A stretch of DNA of 64,000 bases from Siderastrea siderea (taxonomy: Eukaryota > Cnidaria > Anthozoa > Scleractinia > Rhizangiidae): NCBI GenBank assembly GCA_964030785.1, contig OZ034972.1, positions 53,864,538-53,928,537 on the forward strand, in the 5' to 3' direction. Both the position numbers and the translations under genes were made by a program. Shown piece by piece: positions 12,601-22,842 of this stretch (positions are counted from its first letter, which is position 1; every line of letters starts with the position of its first letter). The notes beneath the pieces were generated by a model, which searched no databases, was not told where the DNA came from, and saw only the letters and a list, made by a program, of their open reading frames with translations.

Positions 12601-15600
12601 TGCTGGAATCCACCGAATGTCCCGTGAGCTGGCAATGTTCCTGAATGGCTGATGAATCCCTTGAAAGATGTTCCTTAATTTTAGTTTCAAGCACGCGAGA
12701 AGTTTCGTATTGTTTGTTGCATTGATCACAATGAATGTGATAAACTGTACCACACTTCTTTAGGTTTTCAGTTTCGTCTTTAACCTGTACCAATTGCGAT
12801 CTGAGAGAATTGACAGGCTTGTGGATGATAGTGACCTCGTGTGATTTAAATGCTCTTTGTAGGCATTCCGAAATGCCTTTGATGTATGGTACTGAGGCCT
12901 ATACTCTCTTCTTGTTGCGGGATTTGAATTAGCCAACATCTGTAACACTATTTTAGGCCCCTTGAGACCCTTATGAAGTGATATAACCCTTCTTAATATT
13001 CATATTTCTATCGTGGCTGATGAAGTTCGGTTGGTCCGGACGAAATATTCCATTTTAATCATTTTTTATTACGCTCTGAGTGAGGAAATAGTTTATTATT
13101 TTTTTTAAATCATGTTTCCAGAGCAGGAAAACAATATTTTTGATTGTAAAAACAAAATTGGTTAACTACAGTGTAATTTAATTTAGTACTGTTATAAACT
13201 GAATGATAGAAAACCTGATCCTCTCACCAGCGCAAAATAAAACAGCTTAAAGCTGGTAAATTTACACAGTCTTGCCATTAATGCCATGACATTATAAAGT
13301 GACAGGCTTAAGCAGATGGGTAATGGGAAAGAATATTGCCATCTAACAGGGTTTTTCTGTGAACTCACCCATTTTCCATTCACACCCTTCAAAGTGGCCA
13401 ACAGTGTCTTGAGTTCTTTAACAGTGATGCTGTAACTGGATAATATTCCTAATAGCTCTACAAGTTTGTCTATGAAAACAAGGAGGACAAACTTCAAAAT
13501 CAACTTAAAGAACCAAACAAGACTGTGACTAAAATGAAGTCAAAATTCTCCAAATCAGCCTCCCCCCACCCCTCACCTCTATTTTAATACAACATAAAGG
13601 GAAAGAGAGGGGAGGGGAAGATGAGGGAGGGAAAGAGAGGGGAGGGGAAGATGAGGGAGGGTGAGAAGGGGATTCTAAAGTCAGGTGAATTATTTGTCAA
13701 CTATTGCAGCAAATTGTTAAAATAAGCAGTTGCTCAAATATCAAAACTCTCACCCTCACCTTCTTGAATCCTGAAAGAAATTCAATATGCTCCTGGGGTC
13801 TTAATGGCACTTTTATGGTATAATTACAGACGTATTACAACAAACAGATTGTGGAATTGCAAACCAAGACTCACCAGTGCAATTTCTACCTACAGAAGGA
13901 AGCCTTTTATGTAGAGAGACATTAGATTAGGTCAATTGTCTTGCAAGAGGCTTCAAAATCTGTTAAACAAAAATGATATTATACTCACCTGCTACGACTT
14001 CCCTCTCCTGTGATAATCGGCATAGCACTCTTTCAATCAGGCCAATTTTGGTAGCTGCTTGCAAGTTAGGAATGCTTTTTCTTAAAATTGCGATGAGCAA
14101 TCCTAAAATTTCAACCTGATAAAAGTAAAACAAAGAGGTTCAGCCATATGCAGTCCATGAGGTACAAAAAAGTTTAAAACCTTTTAATAGGTGACATCAG
14201 ATGATAATTTTTTATTCATGTATTATGTCAGACTCAGATTCGATCTCTATACCCACAATTGCTGAGATGCATAATGACAGATATCATCTGGAATCATCCA
14301 ACCATCATGAGACTGAAAAATACATTTCCCCACGCACAACATTCCCTATGATTTCAAGTTAAAGAGGATGCTTCAAAGGTCATGTGCAAGTGAGTCCTGA
14401 AAACAGATTAAATTTCTCCTCAATTGTCTTTTGCAGACTTTTAACATATAACAAACATAGTCTCATAATTATTATGTTCATTCTGTTATTGCAAATTTAT
14501 GAAAATCACTGCCAGTTCAGTCCATAAACTTGAAATAAATCTACTGTGGTGTATGCAGGGATCTGGGCACCAGCTTCTTTTTCATGCAAAAATCATATGG
14601 CCTTGTGGCAGAAAATCACATGGTGTTGCCTTCTATCGTGTCACCATATTATAGCTGTTGTTATTCTCTGTTGAAAATAAACACCTATACTAGTTGTTAA
14701 CATGTCGTTTAAGACACCAATATACAACATCAAGCAATATTTCCGCCTGCTGTAATTGGCCTCAGCTGTTGCGGTGTCCCTGCCAACCCCCTTCTTTAGT
14801 TTGGTTAAGTTGTATGTTTTGTTTTCTTTGACGAAGTTAATAAAATAAAAATATAAAAAATATATATAAAATATAATGCTAGTTAAATAACAGCCATTTA
14901 AAATGGAAATATACTACAAAAAATTATGAAAATATCATTATGGTTCCTAACCTTGAAATAGACCCTTTTTGCATTACCTTTAGCTGTGATTTTTCTTAGC
15001 CATTTAAAAAAAACCCTCATTCACTTGAAAAAACATTACCATAATAAAAGAATAAAAAAGAATATGCTGACCTTTCATATCACGCAAAAAGTCTACTGTC
15101 TACATGAAAAGCTGCATAATCTCCCCAAGGCACAAAATTCAAATCATTCACTATCACTAAAATTTTACCAACTAATGTGAAATAATAAGAAAACCAAACA
15201 ACAAGAAAATTTGAATATCTTTGCTTTTATTTTCTTTCAAAAATATTAACCCCTAAAGAGAAGAAGCAATCAACAAGAAAACAAAATTAATGACAATAAA
15301 AACACCTGGAAATCAAACCTATTAATTTTTTTTCCACACAATTTTGTCCTTTTAAAAATTGTAAGTACAGTTTCATTCTTAACTCCTGAAGAAGTCGATG
15401 CATTGTTCATTTTTATGGTTTATTTTTCTCATAACGTTTTTCCTTTCTCAAAATATTTTATACACGTCATTGAAAAGGATAAATGTAGTTTTTTGTACAT
15501 TTTTTAATTAGGCCTAGAAATTGCCACTCAAAGCTGAAATCCACATGTTTGTGTCTGATTTATTACTGCAGATATTAATTTGACATAATAGTTGTACTTT

Positions 15601-16705
15601 GCAAACAAACAAAAAAAGTATTTTATCCTTTTCAAAAATTATGTAATGCTTACAATAAATATTCAGAAAAAAGATAAAAATTTTTAATGACACCTGCTGC
15701 GATAGGAAACCAACAACTCCTCTTCACAGAACACAAATAAGAAGTCAGTGTTCATTATAAGATGCAAAAATACGACATATTTCCTCCCAAGTCCTGTATC
15801 CTTGGAAATGCAATTGTTTTGTCAAAAAAAACCGCTATCCGACCAATCCAGCGACAATGTAAAATAACACATGTAGATCATGGACGATCGAAGATAGATT
15901 CGAGGGCTGATCTTGAGTCACGCAAGCTACGCTGTGGTGCTAACTTGAAAATCTCTAGCCGATCGCGAAATCTCAAATTGTGTAGCCTTAAAATAAACGC
16001 TGTTGAAAAGTACTCTCCTGTGGTGCTGTCCGCTTATAATTTTACTAAGGGGAAAAATAAAAAAATACGCTTTAACTCTGTGGTTTATACATGTAGGTGT
16101 TTATATGAATGCACGGATTACGCACCTTCAAAGACACATTGCAGTGCCCTAACAACTCCAGTAATATGATGAGATCTGATGAATCTTTTATGGCGAATCG
16201 CGCTTCCAGGTCAAAGACTCCACCGACGAGCTAAACACCGAAGAAAATATTGATGTGAACATTTTGTCGGGAACTCAAAATTAATGACATGTAATCAACA
16301 TGATCGCGCGCGCAGAAAAATCTTTCTTCCTTGATCTTCTTAATCCAATATCAAACCACACTTGGCAAATTGAGATCCGCCAATTTAGCCTACAAATCAA
16401 GAAAAAAACGTGCATAAAATGCCAGTTGAAATAAATAGGAGGGGGGATATTTAATGTAAAAATAAAAAATATTGCCCTACCGAGTCAAAAACAGTGTCCA
16501 CCACTTTCTTATAATCGGTTTGGCCTTCAGCCTCTGCTTCGCTCGCCAGTTGAATCAATTGAGCGAGCTTTGTTCTCGCAGCGGCACTCACGACATTGAG
16601 GGATCTTTTCCTTTCGTGATTCTTCCTGTCTCCACTTTCATTGTTCTTTATTTCGGTCAAGACTTGTTCGGATTGAGAGCTGCTAGCTGGAGATGAGTCC
16701 GCCAT
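686..16705 (-). CDS. Neurobeachin/LRBA-family BEACH protein, N-terminal part (18 exons; continues beyond left edge)
   Basis: This is a homologue of NBEA/LRBA, large scaffold proteins of vesicle traffic that bind PKA. Exons in transcript order: 16481-16705, 16126-16230, 13989-14115, 13369-13469, 12064-12159, 10868-10989, 10318-10456, 10078-10194, 8954-9100, 8626-8682, 8018-8158, 6264-6326, 5725-5807, 3111-3219, 2490-2545, 2221-2317, 1973-2123, 686-768. They total 2019 bp, 673 codons, with an open frame throughout. Family hallmarks are the armadillo-like [13 protein letters not shown] (exon 4), and the ConA-like lectin domain with GLGYSAHF (exon 7), SEIRCFVNG (exon 8) and [16 protein letters not shown] (exon 9). 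DHILFNP (exon 16) and a SLRAF/VKQLVLK segment (exon 18) continue the collinear match. The start ATG opens a Ser/Glu-rich N-terminus that is not conserved. The PH-BEACH-WD40 part must lie to the left. The exon 15 donor is GC rather than GT. I cannot choose between NBEA and LRBA; cnidarians may have one ancestral gene. Confidence 0.94.
891..1714. repeat. 39-bp minisatellite, about 21 units
   Basis: The unit reads ACTGAATGAACCAATCAAAA followed by CTGGGAATAAACAAACCCC, 39 bp, with scattered substitutions and occasional one-base deletions. It lies in the intron between the last two visible exons of the BEACH gene (769-1972). Because 39 is divisible by three, the array yields long open frames on both strands (for example minus 1111-1716) that simply repeat 13 residues; these are not genes. 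Each unit holds one CCAAT pentamer. Confidence 0.95.
1860..2010 (-). repeat. 75-bp tandem duplication spanning a splice donor of the BEACH gene
   Basis: Two diverged copies, offset by 75 bp, each contain the end of exon 17 (coding DSD-x-KLEQ) followed by a donor: CAAG|GTAAAC at 1973/1972 and CAAG|GTAAAA 75 bp further into the intron. The sequence between the donors is open in the exon frame. The distal donor would therefore add exactly 25 residues without changing downstream phase. The proximal donor is taken as the main one because it is reached first and fits the family length. Confidence 0.8.
3406..4358 (-). mobile_element. Penelope-like element remnant with inverted flanking repeats and 15-bp TSD
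   Basis: A 15-bp direct repeat, TATACTAAGCTTATT, sits at 3406-3420 and 4344-4358. Inside it, arms of about 215-220 bp (3418-3632 and 4092-4311) are nearly exact reverse complements. Between the arms is a minus-strand reading frame for a GIY-YIG-type endonuclease domain, the C-terminal half of Penelope-like retroelement proteins. No reverse transcriptase is visible, so the copy is 5'-truncated. It lies in the BEACH intron 3220-5724. Confidence 0.85.
3628..4050 (-). pseudogene. GIY-YIG endonuclease fragment of a Penelope-like element
   Basis: This 140-residue frame has the GIY-YIG layout: [10 protein letters not shown], then [17 protein letters not shown], then NIANHAW and a C-terminal Glu within [10 protein letters not shown]. 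In this family the Tyr residues, the Arg of the TGR stretch and the distal Glu form the active site. The reverse transcriptase half is missing and the 3' end runs into the inverted arm, so this is a truncated copy rather than a cellular gene. The frame itself is intact, suggesting modest age. Confidence 0.85.
4792..5090. repeat. Foldback repeat, family copy 1
   Basis: Left half: ACACAAAACTTAGGATT, TGATAAGGTAAATTGGCCAC and GCATTAGCCCTCATCAGAG. The right half holds the reverse complement (GACGAAGGGCTTATGTTCGA, TACAGTGGCTAATTACC, AGTTTTGTGT). A C-run followed by CCA repeats lies in the middle (about 4960-4983). Related copies are at 11180-11730 and 55112-55508. Confidence 0.8.
6550..7235. mobile_element. 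Cluster of tRNA-derived SINE copies in opposite orientations
   Basis: Two 74-nt tRNA-like heads, 6654-6727 (minus) and 7115-7188 (plus), plus a partial one at about 6906-6942 (plus), share an A-box-like TAGCTCAGTGGTTAGAG and a B-box GGTTCGATTCCC. Each is followed by the same tail (TTTCTTTGTCCCACGCTCG and on to a TTCTTATTTCTTCTC stretch), giving a large imperfect palindrome. The acceptor and T arms can form, but the anticodon stem does not pair and there are extra bases before the D arm. I therefore call SINE heads, not functional tRNA genes. They lie in the BEACH intron 6327-8017. Confidence 0.75.
7292..7309. repeat. Perfect 18-bp palindrome
   Basis: CTGGGGGCATGCCCCCAG is its own reverse complement. 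It lies next to a G-rich stretch in the same intron as the SINE cluster and is probably part of a dispersed repeat. No function is apparent. Confidence 0.6.
9230..9405. repeat. GGATCCT-rich degenerate repeat
   Basis: The palindromic hexamer GGATCC occurs four times, three of them as AGGATCCT, among many ATCCT/GATCT variants within about 170 bp of a BEACH intron. There is no fixed period. It looks like a degraded simple repeat. Confidence 0.5.
9578..9654 (-). repeat. tRNA-like SINE head
   Basis: The reverse complement contains GTGGTGTAGTTGGTTAGTG (A-box-like) and GGTTTGAGGCC (B-box-like) about 35 nt apart, within a tRNA-sized stretch. The stems pair poorly. It is probably a decayed tRNA-derived element of another family than the 6.6-7.2 kb cluster. 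Confidence 0.5.
11180..11730. repeat. Foldback repeat, family copy 2
   Basis: The left end (TTTGGATTTATCAACTGAG then GAAGGTAAATTGGTCATC) and the right end (GACGAAGGGCTAACGCTCGA, TTACGGTGGTCAATTTACC, ATTGATAAATCCAAAAC) are reverse complements over the outer 40-50 bp. Unrelated sequence lies between them. It sits in the BEACH intron 10990-12063 and belongs to the family also seen near 4.9 and 55.3 kb. Confidence 0.75.
12311..13112 (-). mobile_element. Second Penelope-like remnant with inverted arms
   Basis: Arms of about 180 bp (12311-12490 and 12932-13112) are reverse complements with a few mismatches; both include ATTAAAATGGAATATTTCGTC and CTTCATNAGGGTCTCAAGGGGCC-like stretches. Between them is a decayed minus-strand GIY-YIG endonuclease frame (12446-12793). 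The layout matches the element at 3406-4358 but the sequence is of a different subfamily. It lies in the BEACH intron 12160-13368. Confidence 0.8.
12446..12793 (-). pseudogene. Decayed Penelope-type GIY-YIG endonuclease fragment
   Basis: The frame contains [19 protein letters not shown], then [18 protein letters not shown] and [19 protein letters not shown], the order of a Penelope-like endonuclease domain. The expected YVGET/YIGET stretch reads QYET, so the two residues before Glu-Thr are missing. A further stretch with the same ancestry continues upstream in another frame (about 12760-12948), which implies a frameshift. Not functional. Confidence 0.75.
13601..13660. repeat. 30-bp purine-rich tandem duplicate
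   Basis: Two exact consecutive copies of a G/A-only-rich unit (GAAAGAGAGGGGAGGGGAAG then ATGAGGGAGG), next to further G-rich sequence. They lie in the intron just upstream of BEACH exon 4. Confidence 0.85.
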
Positions 16706-17179
16706 GTTGGACCATTTTGAGTGGAAGTGCGCATGTTCGGCAATATGTACACAGGACTACCAAGCCAAAGTGAAAATTCAATGAAGCCTCACATATCTGA
16801 TATCGCTTCAAAATAAACTGAATGCTTCCCTAAATGACCACACAAGGAGAAAAGAGTACACTCATATTAATTGTAAGCTGACAGCAAAGTAAATCTCTTT
16901 CTTATCTTCCTTATCACAAACTCTCAGGCTTTGACTTTCGTTTTGTTAGTGATGGTGGGAATCCTGTGGTGTGCCTCGTTTTCGATCAGTCAGCTGGTCA
17001 GAGCGTCGTGTGTTGCCAAGAATACGCGAATCCGAAGCGTGCTTTCAGACTTTTGCAGCATTTTGCTAGCATTTTCGCCGCAGATTCTTTCATAAATGGG
17101 CTCCCTGTCCTCTTAAACTTTATATTGACCTTCCTGTGTTATTCCTGGGTTATTTTGGCGAAGATCTGACTTTTCCGAA
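16706..17179. promoter_or_regulatory. Shared intergenic region between divergent BEACH and MDM1 start codons
   Basis: The two ATGs face away from each other with 474 bp between them. No other gene fits and no clear TATA box is seen. This spacing suits a bidirectional promoter, but that is inferred from position only. A 67-codon frame at 16966-17169 has no family features and probably belongs to the MDM1 5' untranslated region. Confidence 0.6.
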
Positions 17180-20100
17180 ATGCCGGCACCACGCTCTAAG
17201 GTAAATTGTTTAGCACGCACAGCTAATATGTAAGCTGCAGTTTGCAGTGATGTTGTTTACATGTTTGATTCCTTACACATATCGTGGCTCGATCAGTCCA
17301 TATTTCCACTTAAAAGGAACCTTTTATGTTTGCAAGATAGCTCATTTCTTTAGTTTTCTTTTATCTGTGGAATACGTGCAGATAAGTAGCGGATGATGTA
17401 GTGAATTTCTTTGTGTTGTTTACAAAAACCTAGATAAACTTAGTAGCTTTTGATCAATATCATCTTTGTTTTTAATTTGGAGCTATAGGTGGAAAGGATC
17501 TTTAAACCATTTTTATGAAGCATCAAGCAAAGATTTATTAGTTAAACTACTTTTTATATAAAGAATCTCTTCGAAATTAAACATTGTTTTTGTAAATGCA
17601 CAGTACATCATTAAGCTAATTAGATCACTAAGCTTGACTAGGTGAAATGACATAATTATCTTAAATCTTTTTTTATTTGTAACTGATATAAATTGAGGTC
17701 AAACATGTACAGTAAAACACTTGGCATTTGTATGAGTCGCTTTTAATTTCATTTTTCAAGATGAAAAGCTCAAAAAAAATGTATGCATATGAGTAAGGAT
17801 ACCACCAATTAAGCTATGCTATTACGTGCTTGTAACTTTCTACTGAATAAATAACAAGCAATTTCTTTATTGTTGTGGCTAGTGAATAATTGAAGAAAAT
17901 TTTGTATCTGAAAAAGTGTTTGGCTTTTGATAACTCCATGGGATTGCATTCAGCAATTGTTAAATTAAGATAACAAGTCTTAGATCTACCATAAGTAAAC
18001 AATGTAGCCACTGTCAAACAAGTTTTGCATCTTTAGAAGCAAGAACTTGTGATGTGAAAACACAACCTAAATTTGTAGGTGACACGTGAAGCATAATTTG
18101 CAACAAAACTTTCAAACTAACGCTGGTAAACCAGGAACAAGTTTGGTTTACAGACATATTTTACAATGTGCTAAATTTGCTTGAATACAAAAAGATTTAT
18201 CATAGCCATGGTTGAAAATACAATACAATAATCTTCATTTACAAAATGTACCCACGGTCAATTCATCAGCTACAATACATTAACAAGTAAACTAAGAAAT
18301 ACTTCTAATCTAAATCAAGAAGAAAACATACAACACTGAAAACTATAATTGAAAGCAGCTTTCCATGACTGCCATGCCTTAAAATAAGGATTTTGTTATT
18401 GTTTTGTTGAAAGTAATAAGTACCAACCAAGTTATGTTAAATATTGGAACTTTGCCCCATTCAACATTTTCAAACTTCAATTGTTTGATCACTCCACATC
18501 TAAATATCCAGTGATTTAACCCACCCATGTTCTGCTTCTTACTTAGATATTCACTCATTTGTTTTGGATGCTGATCCCAACCAAGAAAAGGCTCTGAAAG
18601 TTGCTACCCAACATCCCCAAACACCCAAATTGTTCTTGATAATTTAATTCTAAGAGTTCTGACACATTATATTGTTCTGTTTTAAATACACTTTATAGCG
18701 GTATGAATCAGAGTATTTTTCTCACTACAAAAAAGTTGAATCAAAGCGCCCAAATACTGTGAAAGGTGAAGTGACAAGATCATTAAGCCATGGTGACAGT
18801 AATGGTACAACACCAAGGGCAGGATTGCAGTCAAGTAAGCTGGGTACTGTTCATGAGCCTCCACTACAGAGGAAGAGAATTGTGCCTTATGAAAAGAACC
18901 ACAACATCTTCACAACTTTTACAGTAAAGGAACAACCTGACAGAGAGTGGCTGAAAACTGACCGTGAATCATACAGATCACATTCACCTACAGACAATAG
19001 GCATAGAGAGGTATTTAAAGTGACATCTGCATGTAAATCTCCAGCTTTATTTTAACAAGTTCATGCATCTCTCAGAGCTAAAGGACATATTTTTGGAGTA
19101 ATGTAGAGTATGTACAGTGCATCTCCCAAAAATTCCACTAAGAATTTGGGAAATCTAATATAAAATTTAAAAAGGAATGAGAATGAAATGCTGTATAGCG
19201 CGGTTGAAATACCTCATTGGACACCCTCATCTTATAATGGTATTATTATAATATTCATTATAATATTAGGACTGTTTATTTCATGTTCCCAGCCCCTTAA
19301 TTCTCCCAGTTAAGTCCTTCTTCCTTTGTTCCTATGTTCCCATCCCTGTCCCCCTCTACCATGTAGCCAGTTTATCACAATGTCTTCAGTCTTCCACAGA
19401 GTGGTAGGGGACTGAAGGGGTGTCATCAGATGTCTGATATACCCCAGGGGATTCCCATGTTTATAGTGATCAGGAATTCTGGATAGAACTCGAATGTTGG
19501 CAACTCAAGGCTCAAATTCCAGTGGTACTGAACCATGAATTTACTCCTAAAAGGTACAATTTCTGTTATCTTTGTCACTTTTGTGTGGTTAGTACCCCCC
19601 CCCCTTTCCACCCTCCCATGGGGAAAAATCCCCCTAACCCTTGTGATTCCAAGGTTTCAGCAGTAAATTTCTGTCTCCACTTTTTACTATATTAACTGCG
19701 GCAGTGACTTTAAGGTCCAACTTAATCCTTTTTTTTTCAAATTCAGGACAAGAGGGTTGCATTAATTAATAACAGAAGTGAAACACCAATCCTAGCAGCA
19801 GAGAGAAAAATATTCAAAGAGCAACATGGAAATATTAACAGAACAGTTTATGTACCTGACAGAATAAAGAGGAAGAGTACTTACAAAGGAGACTTTGTAG
19901 ACTACAAGAAACAATCTAAGACTCATAAAGGAGCAAAAGAGAAGACCAAACCCAAGAGACAGCAAAGCCCACATAAAGCAGTTGGTGGGCACAAAGGAGG
20001 TAAGGAATTGAATTTCTCTCCCCAACCAAAAAAAAAAGAAATCTGTTTTATCCATTGCAGAATTTCAAACACTTTCTGAACACCTGAAGCCTCAAGTGAG

Positions 20101-22842
20101 TGTAACTTCCAACACTGACAGGCTTTACAGGCTTTACAATTATTATAGCCAGCCACCTTTGTTTTTAAGCAGTAAAGCAAATCTTATCCCTTTAAATTTA
20201 TGAAAATTAAGGAAGTCGTTTCTGCACACAATTGCCAGATGATTGTCTTTCTTAAGGCTTCATTCCCTGTGCTGTTTGGTCTTGTTGGTCTTGTTGTTGT
20301 TGTTGTGTTGCTGCTGCTGTTGTTGTAGCATACTTTTGAGAGCTCAAAATTAAGGCACCAAGGAAATCGTGGAGCAGTGTACTTATTAAACTGAGAATGT
20401 CACTGACGCATGGAAGCAGATTTAGCAGTTACTTTCATATTTCAGAAGTGAGCCCCGACCGTCTTCCCCCTGCTGGTATTCACAGAGCAACAAGCTTTGG
20501 AGACACAAGACTGCTAAAACCTTCAGATGACTCACAGTACATGAGATCACCAGAACGTGAAAAAAAGTAAACTTTTTTGTGTTGTTTATGTTTATTGTGA
20601 GTGGTGTTGCATGCCTGACACCTCAAAGACTACCTCACACCCTTTTGCTAGATGTTCTCATCTTGTTGTCTGTGAAATCCCACTCCCTGGCCTCTATTTC
20701 CCTGCTTCCCATAGCCTTCCTTACCCCCTTAATTCTCCTTATATTGGGCTAAAGGGGAAGGCTCTGCCCAAAAGGGGAGCTTTTTTGGCGCTTGCTGTAT
20801 ACGAAAGGTTGCAGAAACGGAAAGTTGCAAAATATTGTCAGACATCACAACGCAAAAAGACATGGCTCCTTGTATCGACTACTACCACACGACGTTCAAA
20901 CACTTTTGGCTTGTTTTGAGGTATAAAAAGGCGCATTTTTTGTTCTTCCTAGGTATATGAAAGGGGAGCCATTTCGTTAAAAATAAGTGTGTTAAAAAGT
21001 AAGGGTTTGAACTCCGGGGCAGAGCGTTCCCATACGAAACTTTATTGAGTAACTCCCCCCCCCCCCCCTCCATCTTTTCTCTCATTTCTCTTTCGGCTTA
21101 TCACACTCCTGAGAAAGAACATCAGGAGGCCTAGGGTGGGGGTGAATTTGGAAGATGAAAAAGTGTCTGTGTTCTCGTTAGCTTGTTGAAAATTCTAATT
21201 TATGCTTGTTACTTTGGTGTTCACATTATTTAAGAGTGTTCAACACAGAGTACACAAGCCACTTCACCCAACCAACAAAGTTCAAGTATGTGGATGGTTT
21301 GTGGATAGAAACTCCTGTTAATGCTGGTGTAACCTACAGCGTGATGGTGAGTGTGGTAACAGAGTGCTAAAAAACAGAAAGTGGTGATAAAAAAGACAAT
21401 GAAACCATGCAAAACATCCACGACAACGATAAGAAAAAAATTTAAACTATGTAAAAAGCCAACAAAGGACGCAAGAAAGGCCAGTAAAATAGCACTGCAA
21501 AAGCTGGTAAAATGATAGCAACAAGCCAAGTCAAATGTAAAGAAAGCGAATAAAATGATCCGACAAAAGACTGCAAAATGACGCATTAAAGGTAATAAAA
21601 TGAGTCGGATTCAGTACATAACAGCTAGTGAAAGACAGAGAATGAAAACGGTATTCATAGCAAGTTGTTATGAACAACTGAACTTTTTAATCCCGTGTAT
21701 TTCTCTCTGTAGTCTCCTGTGGTGTTTCATGTATCATCTGTAGTAATCCTTGCTTTTACTTTTCTCTTAGGATAACAAAAAGAAGAAAACGCCTGAGTGG
21801 TTTACCCAGGTCGGATTTTTTTCCTTGGCTAATTTACAGTTTGAAGTTCATCTGATCTTAATCTTTTCGTTACTTCATTTCTTTTTTCGTTCGTTCGTTC
21901 GTTTGTTCGCTAGTTAGTTTGTTTGTTTATGTATTATTATTATTATTGTTTTTACTTGATTAAGACTTTGGCAACCATAAGCACACGGACATTACTTCCA
22001 GGGGCTAAAATATCAGGTTTTTCTTCTTTGGCATGAGTTCTGATTATGTGTTGTTTAATGTTTACCTTTAGGTCTTAGAGCGTCGTAACGATGCCTATGG
22101 CTACTCTCAACGCGCGCGAGGAACACACTTCTCTCGCGAGAGTCTCGATGAGATTAACAGAGAACAAGCCGAACGCGCGAGTTCTCGCTCCGAGTCGCAA
22201 CGTTCTTTTTCTCCAGACGAACAGAGGAGCCGAGGGCGAGAAGTAAAGCCGCGAGCTCGAGCAAGGAGCACTTCGCCACCACGAAAACGCGAAGCTTGGG
22301 CCAAAGTTCGCGCGCGCTCTCCGAGGGGATCCGACGACAGACAAGTGGGTTCGGGAACAGAGGGGACTTCAGATGATGATGACATGATTCTCGAGCGAGG
22401 CCGATCCCCGACTCCGGAGCTTCGAGACACGAAAAGTTCACGACGACACCACCTTGATGTGACTACGAATATCTTGAATGATAGTTTTGAGAAATCCCTA
22501 TCGATTTCCAAGAAGAAGAAATCTCCATCACGGTATTCTCGTAACGGGTACACCACTCCACCGAAGGAAGAAAGAGATGAGAGACCAGCCAGCCCGGCGT
22601 CTAGTGTTAGTTTAGCTGGTGATGCAAGATCCTATACGCCTCCGCGCATAGTGGAAAGATACCCTCCGCACACCCCTGTTGCTAGTCCAGTAGGCAGCTT
22701 GAGGGGTGGTAAAGGTGGAAGAGATGATGACGTACTCTCAGTATCCTCCATGTCGAGTCGAGCATCCACAGCGTCCGAGACGCTTGAACGGGCGAAAAAA
22801 CGCCTGGATGAGCTTCGGAAAAGGGAAAAAGCCTCTAGATAG
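17180..22842 (+). CDS. MDM1: MDM1 homologue (centriole/microtubule-binding nuclear protein), 7 exons, 542 aa
   Basis: Exons 17180-17200, 18699-19010, 19747-19999, 20446-20566, 21235-21346, 21771-21809, 22072-22842; all frames join cleanly. The short first exon (MPAPRSK) leads into SEYFSHYKK and then AGLQSSKLGTVHEPPLQRKR, ending IVPY, which matches the MDM1 start (SEYQRNF; AGL-x-SDQLG; KRRVPY). A second repeat-like FNTEYTSHF lies in exon 5. The exon 7 start RARGTHFSRESL matches the RVQGTHFSRDHL segment of vertebrate MDM1. Vertebrate MDM1 binds microtubules and restrains centriole duplication. At 542 residues it is somewhat shorter than the human protein (about 700). The last exon encodes a 256-residue Arg/Ser/Pro-rich tail, CpG-rich and heavy in CGC/GCG codons, unlike the AT-rich upstream exons, ending in a short charged helix. 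The exon 6 donor (GTCGGA) is weak. Confidence 0.92.
20284..20327. repeat. GTT/GCT trinucleotide microsatellite
   Basis: Runs of TTG interrupted by CTG lie in MDM1 intron 3. Confidence 0.8.
21885..21946. repeat. TTCG/TTTG and ATT simple repeats
   Basis: Tetranucleotide runs TTCGTTCGTTCG then TTTG, followed by a short ATT run, lie in MDM1 intron 6. Confidence 0.8.

Noticed and set aside
15762..16169. Plus-strand 135-codon frame
   Set aside because: It overlaps BEACH exon 2 (16126-16230) in antisense and has no family features.
22075..22556. Minus-strand frames of up to 149 codons
   Set aside because: Shadows of the GC-rich last exon of MDM1.
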